64,000 nt of DNA from Stutzerimonas xanthomarina DSM 18231 (GTDB lineage Bacteria; Pseudomonadota; Gammaproteobacteria; Pseudomonadales; Pseudomonadaceae), in NCBI RefSeq assembly GCF_900129835.1, contig NZ_FQXA01000002.1:727139-791138 (forward strand), given 5' to 3'. The notes under the pieces are model-generated. The model had not been told where the DNA came from, did not search any database, and was given only the letters and a program-made list of their open reading frames with translations. Both the position numbers and the translations under genes were made by a program. This document shows, piece by piece, positions 8,803 through 18,370 of this stretch (positions within the stretch are counted from its first letter, which is position 1; every line of letters begins with the position of its first letter).

Positions 8803-9408
8803 TTATTCAAACATCCCGACATGGCGTGGATGACCGGCCACACGCTGCAGCCAGGCATTGATGGCCGGATACCGTTCCAGGCTGAAACCACCCTCCTCGG
8901 CTACATGGGTATAAGCATAGAGCGCGACATCAGCAATCGAGTAATGCTCGCCGACCAGATATGGTGTGCGTAGCAGTTGTTGTTCCATTACATCGAGCGC
9001 GTGATAGCCGTCCAGCTGCTTGGCCGCATATTCATCAAGACGATCATCAGGCAATCCTAGATAGACCTTGATGAAGCGCGCGACAGCAATGAAGGGTTCA
9101 TGGCTGTACTGCTCGAAGAATTGCCACTGCAGGACTTGGGTCCGCAACCGAGCGTCGGTTGGCAGAAACTCACTCCCATCCGCAAGGAAGTTGAGAATCG
9201 CATTCGATTCCCATAGGCAGGTTCCATCTTGCAGTTCGAGTACCGGTATCTTGCCGTTGGGATTCTTTTTCAGAAACGCAGGCTCGCGGCTTTCACCGCG
9301 CAGGATATCCACGGGAATCCACTCATACGCTCGTCCCAGCAAGTGCAGCATCAGCTTCACCTTGTAGCAATTGCCGGACCGTAGGTCGCCGTACACCTTG
9401 TATGTCAT
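8803..9408 (-). CDS. Glutathione S-transferase family protein
   Basis: The ATG at 9408 is preceded by GGAGG at good spacing, so it is preferred over an upstream start at 9432; it gives 201 residues. The N-terminal thioredoxin-like domain has the GDLRSGNCYKVKL start and the glutathione-binding VPVD...GKIPVLEL...ESNAIL segments. The rest is all-helical. The gene follows the PLP aminotransferase on the same strand with about 34 bases between, and the same pair occurs in P. aeruginosa beside the same MarR gene. Substrate unknown. Confidence 0.88.
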   Translation of the reverse strand: MTYKVYGDLRSGNCYKVKLMLHLLGRAYEWIPVDILRGESREPAFLKKNPNGKIPVLELQDGTCLWESNAILNFLADGSEFLPTDARLRTQVLQWQFFEQYSHEPFIAVARFIKVYLGLPDDRLDEYAAKQLDGYHALDVMEQQLLRTPYLVGEHYSIADVALYAYTHVAEEGGFSLERYPAINAWLQRVAGHPRHVGMFE

Positions 9409-9442
9409 CTTTGCCTCCAGCGGTGCAGCCACCGCACCTGAA

Positions 9443-10609
9443 CTATGCCGCTTCGACCACCAGCGCCTCGCGGATCACACACGCGAGGCGGCGGACACCT
9501 TCATCAAGACGCTCTGGCGCAACATGACTGAAGTTGAGCCGCAGATATCCGAGATTTTGCACGGGGTCGACGAAGAATGGCTCGCCAGGCATGAACACTA
9601 CGTCCCGCGCCAGTGCGGAATCGAGCAGCGTTCGGGTGTCGATCGGTTGTTTCAGCTGCAGCCAGAAAAATAGTCCACCCTGCGGAACCAGCCAATCGGC
9701 AAGATCGGCGAAATGCTCCATCAGCGCAGCCTGCATCGCATCACGGCGCAACCGGTAGAAACTACGCAGCTCAGCCAGATGCAACCGATATTGATCGCTG
9801 CCGAGCCATTGCAGCGCCTGCCACTGACCGACGCGATTGGTATGTAGGTCGGCTGACTGCTTCAGACGTAACAGATAAGGGAACAGGTCTGGCGTTGCAA
9901 TCAGATAGCCAACACGCAGCCCCGGTAGCAATGTCTTGGAAACCGTCCCGGTGTAAATCCAACTTGCCTTACGCATCCGACTGACAATGGGCCGGGCGCT
10001 GCCGCCATCGAAGACCAGCTCACGATAGGGCTCATCCTCGATCAGAGTCACATTAAATTCATCAAGGAGCGCCGCCACCGCGTCGCGTTTTTCTTCGCTA
10101 TAGCGAACCGCTGAAGGATTCTGAAACGTCGGAATCAGGTAGGCAAAAACAGGCTTGTGCTGTTCCAGCCGTTGGCGCAGCGCCGCCAGCGATGGCCCAT
10201 CGGCTTCCTGCGGTACCGCCAGGCAATTGGCACCGAATAACTGAAATACCTGTAGCGCAGCCAGATAAGTCGGCGCCTCAAGCAATACTTCGGTGCCGCA
10301 GTCAATGAACAGCTTCGATGCCAAATCCAGGGTTTGCTGTGATCCGCTGACAATCAGCACCTGGCTGGCCGAACAGCCGACACCGAGCGCGCGCGCTTCC
10401 GCGGCGATGGCTTCGCGCAATGCAGGCTCGCCTTCGCTCATGCCGTACTGACCCATGCTCGCTGGCATCTGAACCCACTCGAGCTTGGGCAACATCGATT
10501 CAGCGGGCAATCCTCCGGCAAACGACATCACTTCAGGGCGCTGCGCAGCGGCAAGAATTTCACGGATCAGCGAGCTTTTCAGGCGGTCGACGCGTTCGGA
10601 GAAAACCAT
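9443..10609 (-). CDS. PLP-dependent aminotransferase (fold type I, LysN/2-aminoadipate-like)
   Basis: The start at MVFSERVDRL (10609) matches the family and leaves 388 residues. It belongs to the class I/II aminotransferases related to the enzymatic half of MocR proteins: SFAGGLPAES near the start, GSQQTLDL, PTFQNPSA, and the PLP lysine in VSKTLLPGLRVGY. It is divergent from the MarR regulator with about 80 bases between the start codons, and is followed by the GST gene. That arrangement suggests MarR controls both. The substrate is not clear. Confidence 0.88.
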   Translation of the reverse strand: MVFSERVDRLKSSLIREILAAAQRPEVMSFAGGLPAESMLPKLEWVQMPASMGQYGMSEGEPALREAIAAEARALGVGCSASQVLIVSGSQQTLDLASKLFIDCGTEVLLEAPTYLAALQVFQLFGANCLAVPQEADGPSLAALRQRLEQHKPVFAYLIPTFQNPSAVRYSEEKRDAVAALLDEFNVTLIEDEPYRELVFDGGSARPIVSRMRKASWIYTGTVSKTLLPGLRVGYLIATPDLFPYLLRLKQSADLHTNRVGQWQALQWLGSDQYRLHLAELRSFYRLRRDAMQAALMEHFADLADWLVPQGGLFFWLQLKQPIDTRTLLDSALARDVVFMPGEPFFVDPVQNLGYLRLNFSHVAPERLDEGVRRLACVIREALVVEAA

Positions 10610-10688
10610 GAAGCACCAGATGCAGGGATAAGATATATGAGTCAAACTGCTTGACTGAAATTACGCCTCCAATTGTGAATACGTCAAT
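10610..10688. promoter_or_regulatory. Divergent promoter region, aminotransferase and MarR gene
   Basis: The 79 bases between two divergent start codons must hold both promoters and probably the MarR operator. The stretch is AT-richer than its surroundings (for example gatatatgagtcaaactgcttgactg). The tcaa/ttga pair around aactgc is a short imperfect dyad and a possible MarR site. Confidence 0.4.
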
Positions 10689-11132
10689 ATGCCTGACCTA
10701 AAAAAAAGTAGCGTCCAGCGCCAGATCATGGAGAGTTTCTTTCTGGGCTATCAGGCCTTTACGGTCAGGCCGGACGAGATGCTTGCTCGACGCGGACTGT
10801 CCCGGGTGCATCACCGGATCCTGTTTTTTATCGCAGGCTATCCAGACCTCAGCGTGAAGGAGCTACTCGGCTACCTAGGGGTCAGCAAGCAAGCATTGAA
10901 TATACCGTTACGACAGCTGATCGAAATGCATCTGGTAGAAAGCAGGACGGCCGATGACGACAAGCGCAAGCGCATGCTGCGCTTCACAGCCGAAGGTGCC
11001 AAGCTGGAGCAGGCACTTAGACGGGAACAGGTACGCCTACTCGAACGGGCATTCAAGCAAGCGGGAGAGGAAGCAGTAGCCGGTTGGCTAGCGGTGAACC
11101 AGGCGTTGGCGGGCGGTGCTGTTCGAGACTAA
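10689..11132 (+). CDS. MarR-family transcriptional regulator
   Basis: The 147-residue product has a central winged helix-turn-helix (SVKELLGYLGVSKQALNIPLRQLIEMHLV) followed by the wing (ESRTADDDKRKRMLRFT), as in the MarR family. N- and C-terminal helices would form the dimer. It is divergent from the aminotransferase-GST pair, which it probably represses, possibly along with itself. Ligand unknown. It converges on rpsA, with a terminator between. Confidence 0.9.
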   Translation: MPDLKKSSVQRQIMESFFLGYQAFTVRPDEMLARRGLSRVHHRILFFIAGYPDLSVKELLGYLGVSKQALNIPLRQLIEMHLVESRTADDDKRKRMLRFTAEGAKLEQALRREQVRLLERAFKQAGEEAVAGWLAVNQALAGGAVRD

Positions 11133-11227
11133 TCAACCTCTGGCGGCGTCGCGCACCTTCCGTCATGAGCGTTCTCTCTATGAATAAGACGAAGGTGTAA
11201 ATCTTATTCAGGACGGGACACAGACAC

Positions 11228-11256
11228 AAAAAAGGGCGACCGAAGTCGCCCTTTTT
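11228..11256. terminator. Bidirectional rho-independent terminator between marR-type gene and rpsA
   Basis: gggcgac (11234-11240) and gtcgccc (11245-11251) form a perfect 7-base stem with a CGAA loop, flanked by A6 on the left and T5 on the right. It can end both the leftward rpsA transcript, 17 bases after its stop, and the rightward MarR transcript. Confidence 0.92.
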
Positions 11257-11272
11257 CAATGGATTACAGAAC

Positions 11273-12958
11273 TTAGTTCTGGTTTTCCATTTGTGCGCGA
11301 ATCAGATCACCGATGGTGGTCGGACCGGCAGTCGGTTCTACGTCCTGCTTGGTACGCAGTTCCTTCATCGCGTCCTTCTCGTCTTCAACGTCTTTCGACT
11401 TGATGGACAAGCTGATAACGCGGCTCTTACGGTCGATGCTGATGATCTTGGCTTCGACTTCTTCGCCTTCTTTCAGAACGTTGCGCGCGTCTTCAACGCG
11501 GTCACGGCTGATTTCGGACGCTTTCAGGGTCGCTTCGATGTCGTTGCCCAGATCGATGATGGCGCCCTTGGCGTCAACTTCTTTCACGGTGCCGCGAACG
11601 ATGCTGCCCTTGTCATTGACGGCGGCGTAGTTGGAGAACGGATCGTCTTCCAGCTGCTTGATGCCCAGGGAGATGCGCTCACGCTCCGGATCGACCGACA
11701 GGATGACGGTATCCAGCTCGTCGCCCTTCTTGAAGCGACGTACGGCTTCTTCGCCAGCTTCATTCCAAGAGATGTCGGACAGGTGAACCAGACCGTCGAT
11801 GCCGCCGTCCAGACCAATGAAGATACCGAAATCGGTGATCGACTTGATGGTGCCGGAGATGCGGTCGCCCTTGTTGAACTGGCCAGAGAAGTCTTCCCAT
11901 GGGTTGGACTTGCACTGCTTGATACCCAAGGAGATACGACGACGCTCTTCGTCGATGTCCAGAACCATGACTTCCACTTCGTCGCCGACCTGAACGACCT
12001 TCGACGGGTGAATGTTCTTGTTGGTCCAGTCCATTTCGGAAACGTGTACCAGGCCTTCGACACCCTCTTCCAGCTCGGCAAAGCAGCCGTAGTCGGTGAG
12101 GTTGGTGACGCGAGCCACGACGCGGGTGTTTTCCGGATAGCGAGCCTTGATAGCAACCCATGGGTCTTCACCCAGCTGCTTCAGACCCAGCGATACGCGG
12201 TTACGCTCGCGGTCGAATTTCAGTACCTTGACATCGATCTCGTCACCAACGTTGACGATCTCCGACGGATGCTTGATGCGCTTCCAGGCCATGTCGGTGA
12301 TGTGCAGCAGGCCGTCTACGCCGCCCAGATCCACGAACGCGCCGTAATCTGTGAGGTTCTTGACGATACCTTTGACCTGCTGGCCTTCCTGGAGCGATTC
12401 CAGCAGAGCTTCACGCTCGGCGCTGTTTTCAGCTTCCAGGACGCTACGACGGGAAACGACAATGTTGTTGCGCTTCTGGTCAAGCTTGATGACCTTGAAC
12501 TCGAGTTCCTTGCCTTCCAGGTGAGTGGTATCACGCACTGGACGGACATCAACCAGGGAACCTGGCAGGAACGCACGGATGCCGTTAACGTCGACAGTGA
12601 AGCCGCCCTTAACCTTACCGTTGATAACGCCCTTGACCACTTCCTCAGCTGCGAAAGCCGCTTCCAGAACAATCCAGCACTCGGCACGCTTGGCTTTTTC
12701 GCGGGACAGCTTGGTTTCACCGAAGCCATCTTCAACCGCGTCCAGCGCAACGTGAACTTCGTCACCCACGCTGATGGTCAGCTCGCCCTGCTCGTTGTAG
12801 AACTGCTCGACCGGGATGACGCCCTCGGACTTCAGACCGGCATGAACAGTGACCCAGTCACCGTCGATGTCGACCACGATGCCGGTGATGATCGCACCCG
12901 GCTGCATGTCGAGGGTTTTTAGGCTTTCTTCAAAAAGTTCTGCAAAGCTTTCGCTCAT
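11273..12958 (-). CDS. rpsA: 30S ribosomal protein S1
   Basis: A 561-residue protein made of six S1 RNA-binding repeats, the gammaproteobacterial length. Repeats such as [26 protein letters not shown] and [25 protein letters not shown] blocks are easily seen. It brings mRNA to the 30S subunit during initiation. It follows cmk as in other Pseudomonas, but a terminator before it suggests a promoter of its own. A strong terminator follows directly, so ihfB, the usual next gene, is not here. Confidence 0.98.
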   Translation of the reverse strand: MSESFAELFEESLKTLDMQPGAIITGIVVDIDGDWVTVHAGLKSEGVIPVEQFYNEQGELTISVGDEVHVALDAVEDGFGETKLSREKAKRAECWIVLEAAFAAEEVVKGVINGKVKGGFTVDVNGIRAFLPGSLVDVRPVRDTTHLEGKELEFKVIKLDQKRNNIVVSRRSVLEAENSAEREALLESLQEGQQVKGIVKNLTDYGAFVDLGGVDGLLHITDMAWKRIKHPSEIVNVGDEIDVKVLKFDRERNRVSLGLKQLGEDPWVAIKARYPENTRVVARVTNLTDYGCFAELEEGVEGLVHVSEMDWTNKNIHPSKVVQVGDEVEVMVLDIDEERRRISLGIKQCKSNPWEDFSGQFNKGDRISGTIKSITDFGIFIGLDGGIDGLVHLSDISWNEAGEEAVRRFKKGDELDTVILSVDPERERISLGIKQLEDDPFSNYAAVNDKGSIVRGTVKEVDAKGAIIDLGNDIEATLKASEISRDRVEDARNVLKEGEEVEAKIISIDRKSRVISLSIKSKDVEDEKDAMKELRTKQDVEPTAGPTTIGDLIRAQMENQN

Positions 12959-13031
12959 GTTTATTCCTGCTGTTTTCGGGCGAGGATCCGCCCAATCTCC
13001 ACATCCCAGATAGAAGTGGGTTCATTCATAT

Positions 13032-13073
13032 AAAAAAAGGCCTGCGGGACTAGATCTGGTCTCCCACATGCCT
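13032..13073 (-). terminator. Rho-independent terminator between cmk and rpsA
   Basis: Read leftwards, a long imperfect stem is formed by 13059-13073 and 13038-13050 (AGGC-TG-GGGA type pairing with two mismatches and a small bulge), followed by seven T. It lies about 60 bases after the cmk stop and about 75 bases before rpsA. It would end or attenuate cmk transcripts, leaving rpsA under a promoter in 12959-13031. Confidence 0.7.
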
Positions 13074-13131
13074 CCTTGTTAACAGCCCTCGAAATCAAGA
13101 GACCGTCAGGCCGCCTCTCGGCGGTCGCTCT

Positions 13132-13818
13132 TCAGGCAAAATCGCGTGTGGCGACTTCGCTCAGAATCTGTCCTAGCACCTGCTCAATGGAGAGCTCGGT
13201 GGAATCCAGCTGTACCGCATCATCTGCTGGCCTCAGCGGAGCCACTTCACGCTGGGTATCGCGCTCATCACGCGCCCGTATCTCATCGAGAAGACTCGCG
13301 AGATTAACATCATCACCCTTGGTCTTCAACTGCAGGAAGCGCCGACGCGCTCTCTCCTCCGCGCTGGCGGTGAGGAATATCTTCAAGGCGGCGTCAGGAA
13401 AAACCACGGTTCCCATGTCACGACCGTCCGCGACGAGCCCAGGCGGCTCGCGGAATGCTTTCTGACGTTGCAACAACGCCTCGCGCACAACCGGCAATGC
13501 TGCAACCTGCGAAGCGCCGGCGCCAACCTGTTCGTTGCGAATCGCCTGAGTGACCTCCTCGCCTTCGAGAATGATCTGCATACCATGACCGTTTATATCC
13601 GCGCCGAACTGCACATCCAGATGAGCTGCCAGCAGCTTCAGCGCCTCTTCATTGGTCAGATCCACCCCATGGTTGCGCGCAGCGAACGCAAGTAAACGGT
13701 AAAGCGCACCGGAGTCGAGGAAATTCCACCCCAGCTTGGCCGCCAGCAATGCCGCAACTGTGCCCTTGCCGGAGCCGCTCGGGCCGTCAATGGTTATGAC
13801 TGGGGCCTGGCTGATCAT
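13132..13818 (-). CDS. cmk: Cytidylate kinase
   Basis: The 228-residue product phosphorylates CMP and dCMP. The P-loop GPSGSGKGT is at residues 12-20; the CMP-binding insert and the [12 protein letters not shown] segment are present. Its ATG overlaps the stop of the tyrA-aroA gene by four bases (ATGA), so translation is coupled. Gene order aroA, cmk, rpsA is the usual one for gammaproteobacteria. Confidence 0.97.
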   Translation of the reverse strand: MISQAPVITIDGPSGSGKGTVAALLAAKLGWNFLDSGALYRLLAFAARNHGVDLTNEEALKLLAAHLDVQFGADINGHGMQIILEGEEVTQAIRNEQVGAGASQVAALPVVREALLQRQKAFREPPGLVADGRDMGTVVFPDAALKIFLTASAEERARRRFLQLKTKGDDVNLASLLDEIRARDERDTQREVAPLRPADDAVQLDSTELSIEQVLGQILSEVATRDFA

Positions 13819-16025
13819 GAGTTGCCCTCCACACCTACACGCATCCCAGCCCGCTCGGCCAGTGCAAGAAAGTTCGGGAACGAGGTCGATACGTTGGCGC
13901 AGTCGTGGATGCGGATCGGCGCATTCGCTCGAAGCGCAGCGACACTAAAGGACATCGCAATGCGGTGATCGCCATGCGCCCAGACCTCGCCGCCACCAAA
14001 GGCAGCGCCACCCTCGATGATTATCCCATCCGGGGTCGGCGTGGCCTTCACCCCGAGGGTTTGCAGACCATCGGCCATCACCTGGATACGGTCGGACTCC
14101 TTGACTCGCAGTTCCTCGGCGCCACGCAATGTCGTGCGCCCCTCAGCGCAGGCCGCCGCGACGAACAGCACCGGGAATTCGTCGATTGCAAGCGGGACGA
14201 GATCTTCCGGTATATCGATGCCTCGGAGCTGAGCGGCGCGCACCCGGATATCCGCAACCGGCTCACCGCCGACTTCGCGCAGATTGCTCAATTCGATGTT
14301 GGCGCCCATCAGTTTGAGAATGTCGATGACGCCAGTACGGGTCGGATTGACCCCAACATGCTCGAGCGTGATATCGGAATCCGGCGCAATGCTCGCAGCA
14401 ACCATAAAGAATGCTGACGAAGAAATATCGGCTGGCACCTCGATCTGAGCCGAGCGCAGCGTGTGACCCGACTCGACCGTAGCCGTGTTGCCGTCAACCT
14501 GCACCGGATAGCCGAAGCCTTGCAGCATCCGCTCGGTGTGGTCTCGCGTTGGCGCGGGCTCAGTGACCGATGTTTTTTCGGCAGCATACAGACCCGCAAG
14601 GAGCAGGCAGGATTTGACCTGAGCACTGGCCATCGGCATGTCGTAGTGCATACCGGAAAGCTTCTGACCGCCACGAATGGTCATTGGCGGGCGGCCCTCG
14701 GCGGCCGTCTCGATCACGGCCCCCATCTCGCGCAAGGGCTTGGCGACACGGTTCATCGGCCGTTTGGACAGCGAGGCGTCGCCAGTCAGGGTGGTGTCGA
14801 ACGGCTGCGCCGCCAGCAGACCAGACAGCAGACGCATCGAGGTGCCGGAGTTACCGAGGTAGATCGGCCCTGGCGGCGGCTTCAAGCCATGCAGGCCGAC
14901 GCCGTGAACCGTCACACGGCCCTGATTTGGACCCTCGATGACCACGCCCATGTCGCGGAATGCCTGGATGGTTGCCAGTGCATCCTCACCTTCAAGAAAG
15001 CCCTCAACTTCTGTGGTGCCTTCTGCGAGCGAACCAAGCATGATGGAACGATGGGAAATGGATTTGTCACCCGGCACACGAATTTGGCCGCTCAGGCTGC
15101 CGCCAGGATTGGCAAGGAAGATCAGATCTTTGGAATGCATAACGTCCACATAGGCTCTGCGAGCCAGTATTTTGCTGAAATGTTCCCGGGCAGCCTTGGC
15201 GCGCGTGAACACGCCCAACAATGTATGCCCGTCTCCTTCATCGACCGCGGCGCGCAGGGCGTCGAGGTCGGCACGAAAATCGTCCAGGGTATGCAGCACT
15301 GCCTCTCGATTGGCGAGAAAGATGTCGTGCCACATCACCGGATCGCTGCCAGCAATGCGGGTGAAGTCGCGAAAACCACCGGCAGCATAACGGAATATCT
15401 CGAGGTTCTCGTTCCGCTTCGCCAGCGAGTCCACCAGGCCGAAAGCCAGCAGATGCGGAAGGTGGCTGGTAGCCGCCAACACGCCGTCATGATGCTGAAC
15501 CTCCATGTGCTCGACATCCGCACCCAGTGCACGCCACAGCGCGTCGACAAGCGACAGCGCGGCTGGATCAGTGCTCTCCAGCGGCGTCAGAATCACCTTG
15601 TGTCGTCGGAAAAGCGTGCTTTCGGCAGCCGCCACGCCACTCTGTTCCGAACCGGCTATCGGATGCCCCGGCACGAAACGCGGTGGCATTCTTCCGAACT
15701 GTTCCTGGGCACAGCGCACTACGTTGCCCTTGGCGCTACCGACATCGGTCAGCACGGCGTTGCCCAGATCAAAGGTCGCAAGCTCCGCCAGCACGCGTTC
15801 CATCGTCAGGATCGGAACGGCCAGCTGAATGACATCCGCCCCCTGACATGCCTCCACGAGGCTTTCTGCACAGCGATCCACCACACCAAGCTCGACGGCG
15901 AGTTCGCGAGCGCGAGAATCCAGATCGAAACCTACTACCTCGCCGCAAAGCCCACCTTCCCGCAAACCCTTCGCGAAGGATCCACCAATCAACCCCAGGC
16001 CAACAACGACCAGACGTTGCACCAT
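13815..16025 (-). CDS. tyrA-aroA: Fused prephenate/cyclohexadienyl dehydrogenase and EPSP synthase (TyrA-AroA)
   Basis: One open frame carries two enzymes. Residues 1 to about 290 are a TyrA-type dehydrogenase with the NAD-binding [13 protein letters not shown] and the [12 protein letters not shown] substrate motif. From about 300 on is AroA (EPSP synthase), with [29 protein letters not shown], and RPM near its centre. The fusion is typical of Pseudomonas. It joins the step making chorismate precursor with the tyrosine branch. The start is uncertain: ATG at 16025 ([11 protein letters not shown]) is preferred, while a GTG at 16079 would overlap hisC by 22 bases. Neither has a strong ribosome binding site. 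Confidence 0.95.
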   Translation of the reverse strand: MVQRLVVVGLGLIGGSFAKGLREGGLCGEVVGFDLDSRARELAVELGVVDRCAESLVEACQGADVIQLAVPILTMERVLAELATFDLGNAVLTDVGSAKGNVVRCAQEQFGRMPPRFVPGHPIAGSEQSGVAAAESTLFRRHKVILTPLESTDPAALSLVDALWRALGADVEHMEVQHHDGVLAATSHLPHLLAFGLVDSLAKRNENLEIFRYAAGGFRDFTRIAGSDPVMWHDIFLANREAVLHTLDDFRADLDALRAAVDEGDGHTLLGVFTRAKAAREHFSKILARRAYVDVMHSKDLIFLANPGGSLSGQIRVPGDKSISHRSIMLGSLAEGTTEVEGFLEGEDALATIQAFRDMGVVIEGPNQGRVTVHGVGLHGLKPPPGPIYLGNSGTSMRLLSGLLAAQPFDTTLTGDASLSKRPMNRVAKPLREMGAVIETAAEGRPPMTIRGGQKLSGMHYDMPMASAQVKSCLLLAGLYAAEKTSVTEPAPTRDHTERMLQGFGYPVQVDGNTATVESGHTLRSAQIEVPADISSSAFFMVAASIAPDSDITLEHVGVNPTRTGVIDILKLMGANIELSNLREVGGEPVADIRVRAAQLRGIDIPEDLVPLAIDEFPVLFVAAACAEGRTTLRGAEELRVKESDRIQVMADGLQTLGVKATPTPDGIIIEGGAAFGGGEVWAHGDHRIAMSFSVAALRANAPIRIHDCANVSTSFPNFLALAERAGMRVGVEGNS

Positions 16026-16057
16026 AGGCACACTTGGACGTGATCCCACGTTTCGGC

Positions 16058-17167
16058 TCAACGTCCGAGGGCCTTGCACAGGGCATCCAGAAAACGGAAA
16101 TTTTCCGCTTCAGTGCCAATGGAAACCCGTAGGAAAGTCGGCATTCCGTAGCCCGCGACCGGGCGCACGATGACGCCGTCGCGCAGCAATGCCTGGTTGA
16201 TAGGGGCCGCGTCACGGCCAAAATCGACTGCTATGAAGTTACCCTTGGATGGTATCCATTCCAGCCCCAGCTCTTTGAAACCCGCTTCCAGTTGCTGCAT
16301 ACCGGCGGCATTGCTGGCCCGGCTTCTGGCCAGGTATGCGCGGTCATCAAGGGCAGCACAAGCCGCGGCAAGCGCGAGGCTGTTGACATTGAATGGCTGA
16401 CGCACGCGATTCAGGACATCCGCGATCTGCGCTGAACAGATCGCATAGCCCACGCGCAGCGCTGCCAACCCGTAGGCTTTGGAAAAAGTCCGAGACACCA
16501 GCAGGTTCGGGTGCGAGCCCATGAACGCCAATCCATCCGGCAGCTCCCCATCATCGGCGTATTCGATATAGGCCTCATCGAGAACCACCAGGACATGCTC
16601 GGGTACGGCAGCCAGGAACTGCTCCAGCGCTGAGGCGCCGAACCAGGTACCTGTAGGGTTATTGGGGTTCGCGATAAACACGACCCGGGTGTTCGCATCA
16701 ATGGCGGCTAGCATGGCATCTAGGTCATGCCCCCACTGCTTGGCAGCGACAGCCTTGGCCTGAGCACCTACAGCTTGCGTAGCAATGGGATAAACCGCGA
16801 ACGCATGCTCGCTGAAGACGGCATTGAGACCCGGTGCAAGATAGGCCCGCGCCACCAGCTCGAGGATATCGTTGGAGCCGTTTCCGAGTGTGACCTGCTC
16901 GATGCCGACGCCACAGCGCTGCGCCAGTTTCTGCTTGAGAACGAAACCGTTGCCGTCGGGATAGCGGGTCAGCTCATCAAGCTGCGCACGGACCGCATCG
17001 AGGACTTTTGGGCTGGGCCCCAGTGGATTCTCGTTGCTGGCCAGCTTAACGATGGACTGCGGATCGAGATCGAGTTCTCTGGCCAGTTCTTCCACAGGCT
17101 TGCCAGGCACATAGGGCGACAGCTTTTGCACACCTGGCTGAGCCAGCGCAAGGAAATCACAAGACAT
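16058..17167 (-). CDS. hisC: Histidinol-phosphate/aromatic aminotransferase
   Basis: A 369-residue class II PLP aminotransferase. The start LSPYVPGKPVEELARE, the LASNENPLGPSP motif, NPNNPTG, and the PLP lysine in SRTFSKAYGLAALRVGY are HisC signatures. Placed between pheA and tyrA-aroA, it corresponds to hisC2 of P. aeruginosa. From the context it may mainly transaminate phenylpyruvate and hydroxyphenylpyruvate; that role is inference. It ends 32 bases before the preferred TyrA start. Confidence 0.95.
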   Translation of the reverse strand: MSCDFLALAQPGVQKLSPYVPGKPVEELARELDLDPQSIVKLASNENPLGPSPKVLDAVRAQLDELTRYPDGNGFVLKQKLAQRCGVGIEQVTLGNGSNDILELVARAYLAPGLNAVFSEHAFAVYPIATQAVGAQAKAVAAKQWGHDLDAMLAAIDANTRVVFIANPNNPTGTWFGASALEQFLAAVPEHVLVVLDEAYIEYADDGELPDGLAFMGSHPNLLVSRTFSKAYGLAALRVGYAICSAQIADVLNRVRQPFNVNSLALAAACAALDDRAYLARSRASNAAGMQQLEAGFKELGLEWIPSKGNFIAVDFGRDAAPINQALLRDGVIVRPVAGYGMPTFLRVSIGTEAENFRFLDALCKALGR

Positions 17168-17272
17168 ATTCAGCTCCGCTGGAGCGGCAAGCCCGGAGCG
17201 TGAAGCCTGAAGTGCCAGGCAAACGACTTTGCTCTCGACTTCCAGCCTCAGCTGCCAGCTTGCAGCTGCTAT
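17168..17272. repeat. pheA-hisC spacer with CTGCCAGCTTGCAGCTG-type repeat
   Basis: The spacer contains short repeated AGCTG and CCAG units (cttccagcctcagctgccagcttgcagctgc begins at 17239) and gaagcctgaagtgccaggc near 17202. It resembles the small CAGCTT/CTGGAAG repeats that drift in pseudomonad spacers and shares units with the repeat after aroC. No terminator with a T-run was seen, so pheA and hisC may be co-transcribed. Confidence 0.4.
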
Positions 17273-18370
17273 TTAGAGTACTGCTTTGGGATAGGACCCC
17301 AGCACCTTCAGTGCCACCGCTTCGCGGCCGATTTTCTCCAAGACATCCTTGATCAAGGGGTCCTGGTGGTGACCGATGCAGTCGATGAAAAACACATAGG
17401 TCCATTTGCCGCTGCGCGACGGCCGCGTTTCGATCCGCGTGAGATCGATGCCATTGGAATGAAACGGCATCAACAGCTCGTGCAACGCGCCTGGCTTGTT
17501 GCGCATGGAAACGATGATCGAGGTTTTGTCGTCACCAGTAGGCGGCACTTCCTGGCTGCCAATGATGAGGAAACGTGTGGAGTTGTCCGGACGGTCCTCG
17601 ATCTTCTCGGCAATCTTGGACAAGCCGTAAAGCTGCGCCGCCATATCGCCTGCGATCGCAGCGGAATTCCACTCGCTTTTGACGCGCTTCGCCGCATCGG
17701 CATTGCTGGAAACAGCGACCCGTTCAACGTTCGGATAGTGCGCATCGAGCCACTTGCGGCACTGCGCCAGCGATTGGGCATGCGAGTAGATACGAGTGAT
17801 GCGATCCGTCTTGGTCGTCTCACCCACCAGCAAGTGATGATGGATGCGCAACTCGACTTCGCCGCAGATGACGATGTCGTGCTCAAGGAAACTGTCGAGC
17901 GTGTGGTTTACCGCGCCTTCGGTGGAGTTCTCCACCGGCACCACGCCGAAATTGACTGCACCGGCGACCACCTCACGGAACACCTCGTCGATCGCTGCCA
18001 TCGGCTTGCTGATCACAGCCTGACCGAAGTGCTTAAGGGCTGCCGCCTGCGAAAAGGTACCTTCCGGACCCAGGTAGGCGACACGCAGCGGCTGCTCCAG
18101 CGCCAAACAGGACGACATGATCTCGCGGAACAGGCGCGCCATTTCCTCGTTATCGAGCGGTCCCTTGTTCAGCTCCATGATGTGCTTGAGCACCCAGGCT
18201 TCGCGCTCGGGGCGATAGAACACCGCCTCCTCTCCATCGGCCAATGATGCGGTCTTGACCCGAGCCACATCCTGGGCACAACGGGCGCGCTCGCTGATCA
18301 GCTCGAGGATCTTCTCGTCGAGACTGTCGATGCGTACACGCAGCGCCTTCAGCCGGTCGACATCGCTCAT
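17273..18370 (-). CDS. pheA: Chorismate mutase / prephenate dehydratase (P-protein)
   Basis: The 365-residue bifunctional enzyme converts chorismate to phenylpyruvate. Residues 1 to about 95 are an AroQ-type chorismate mutase (LKALRVRIDSLDEKILELISERARCA). The middle is the dehydratase (AYLGPEGTFSQAAALKHFG, PVENSTEGAVNHTLD). The end is an ACT regulatory domain (KPGALHELLMPF, ESRPS-type ETRPSRSGKW) through which phenylalanine inhibits. Its start shares one base with the serC stop (TGATG), showing coupling. Confidence 0.97.
   Translation of the reverse strand: MSDVDRLKALRVRIDSLDEKILELISERARCAQDVARVKTASLADGEEAVFYRPEREAWVLKHIMELNKGPLDNEEMARLFREIMSSCLALEQPLRVAYLGPEGTFSQAAALKHFGQAVISKPMAAIDEVFREVVAGAVNFGVVPVENSTEGAVNHTLDSFLEHDIVICGEVELRIHHHLLVGETTKTDRITRIYSHAQSLAQCRKWLDAHYPNVERVAVSSNADAAKRVKSEWNSAAIAGDMAAQLYGLSKIAEKIEDRPDNSTRFLIIGSQEVPPTGDDKTSIIVSMRNKPGALHELLMPFHSNGIDLTRIETRPSRSGKWTYVFFIDCIGHHQDPLIKDVLEKIGREAVALKVLGSYPKAVL

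Noticed and set aside
11291..12922. Long open frame (543 codons) opposite rpsA
   Set aside because: It mirrors the codon pattern of a highly conserved, GC-rich gene on the other strand and has no recognisable domain.
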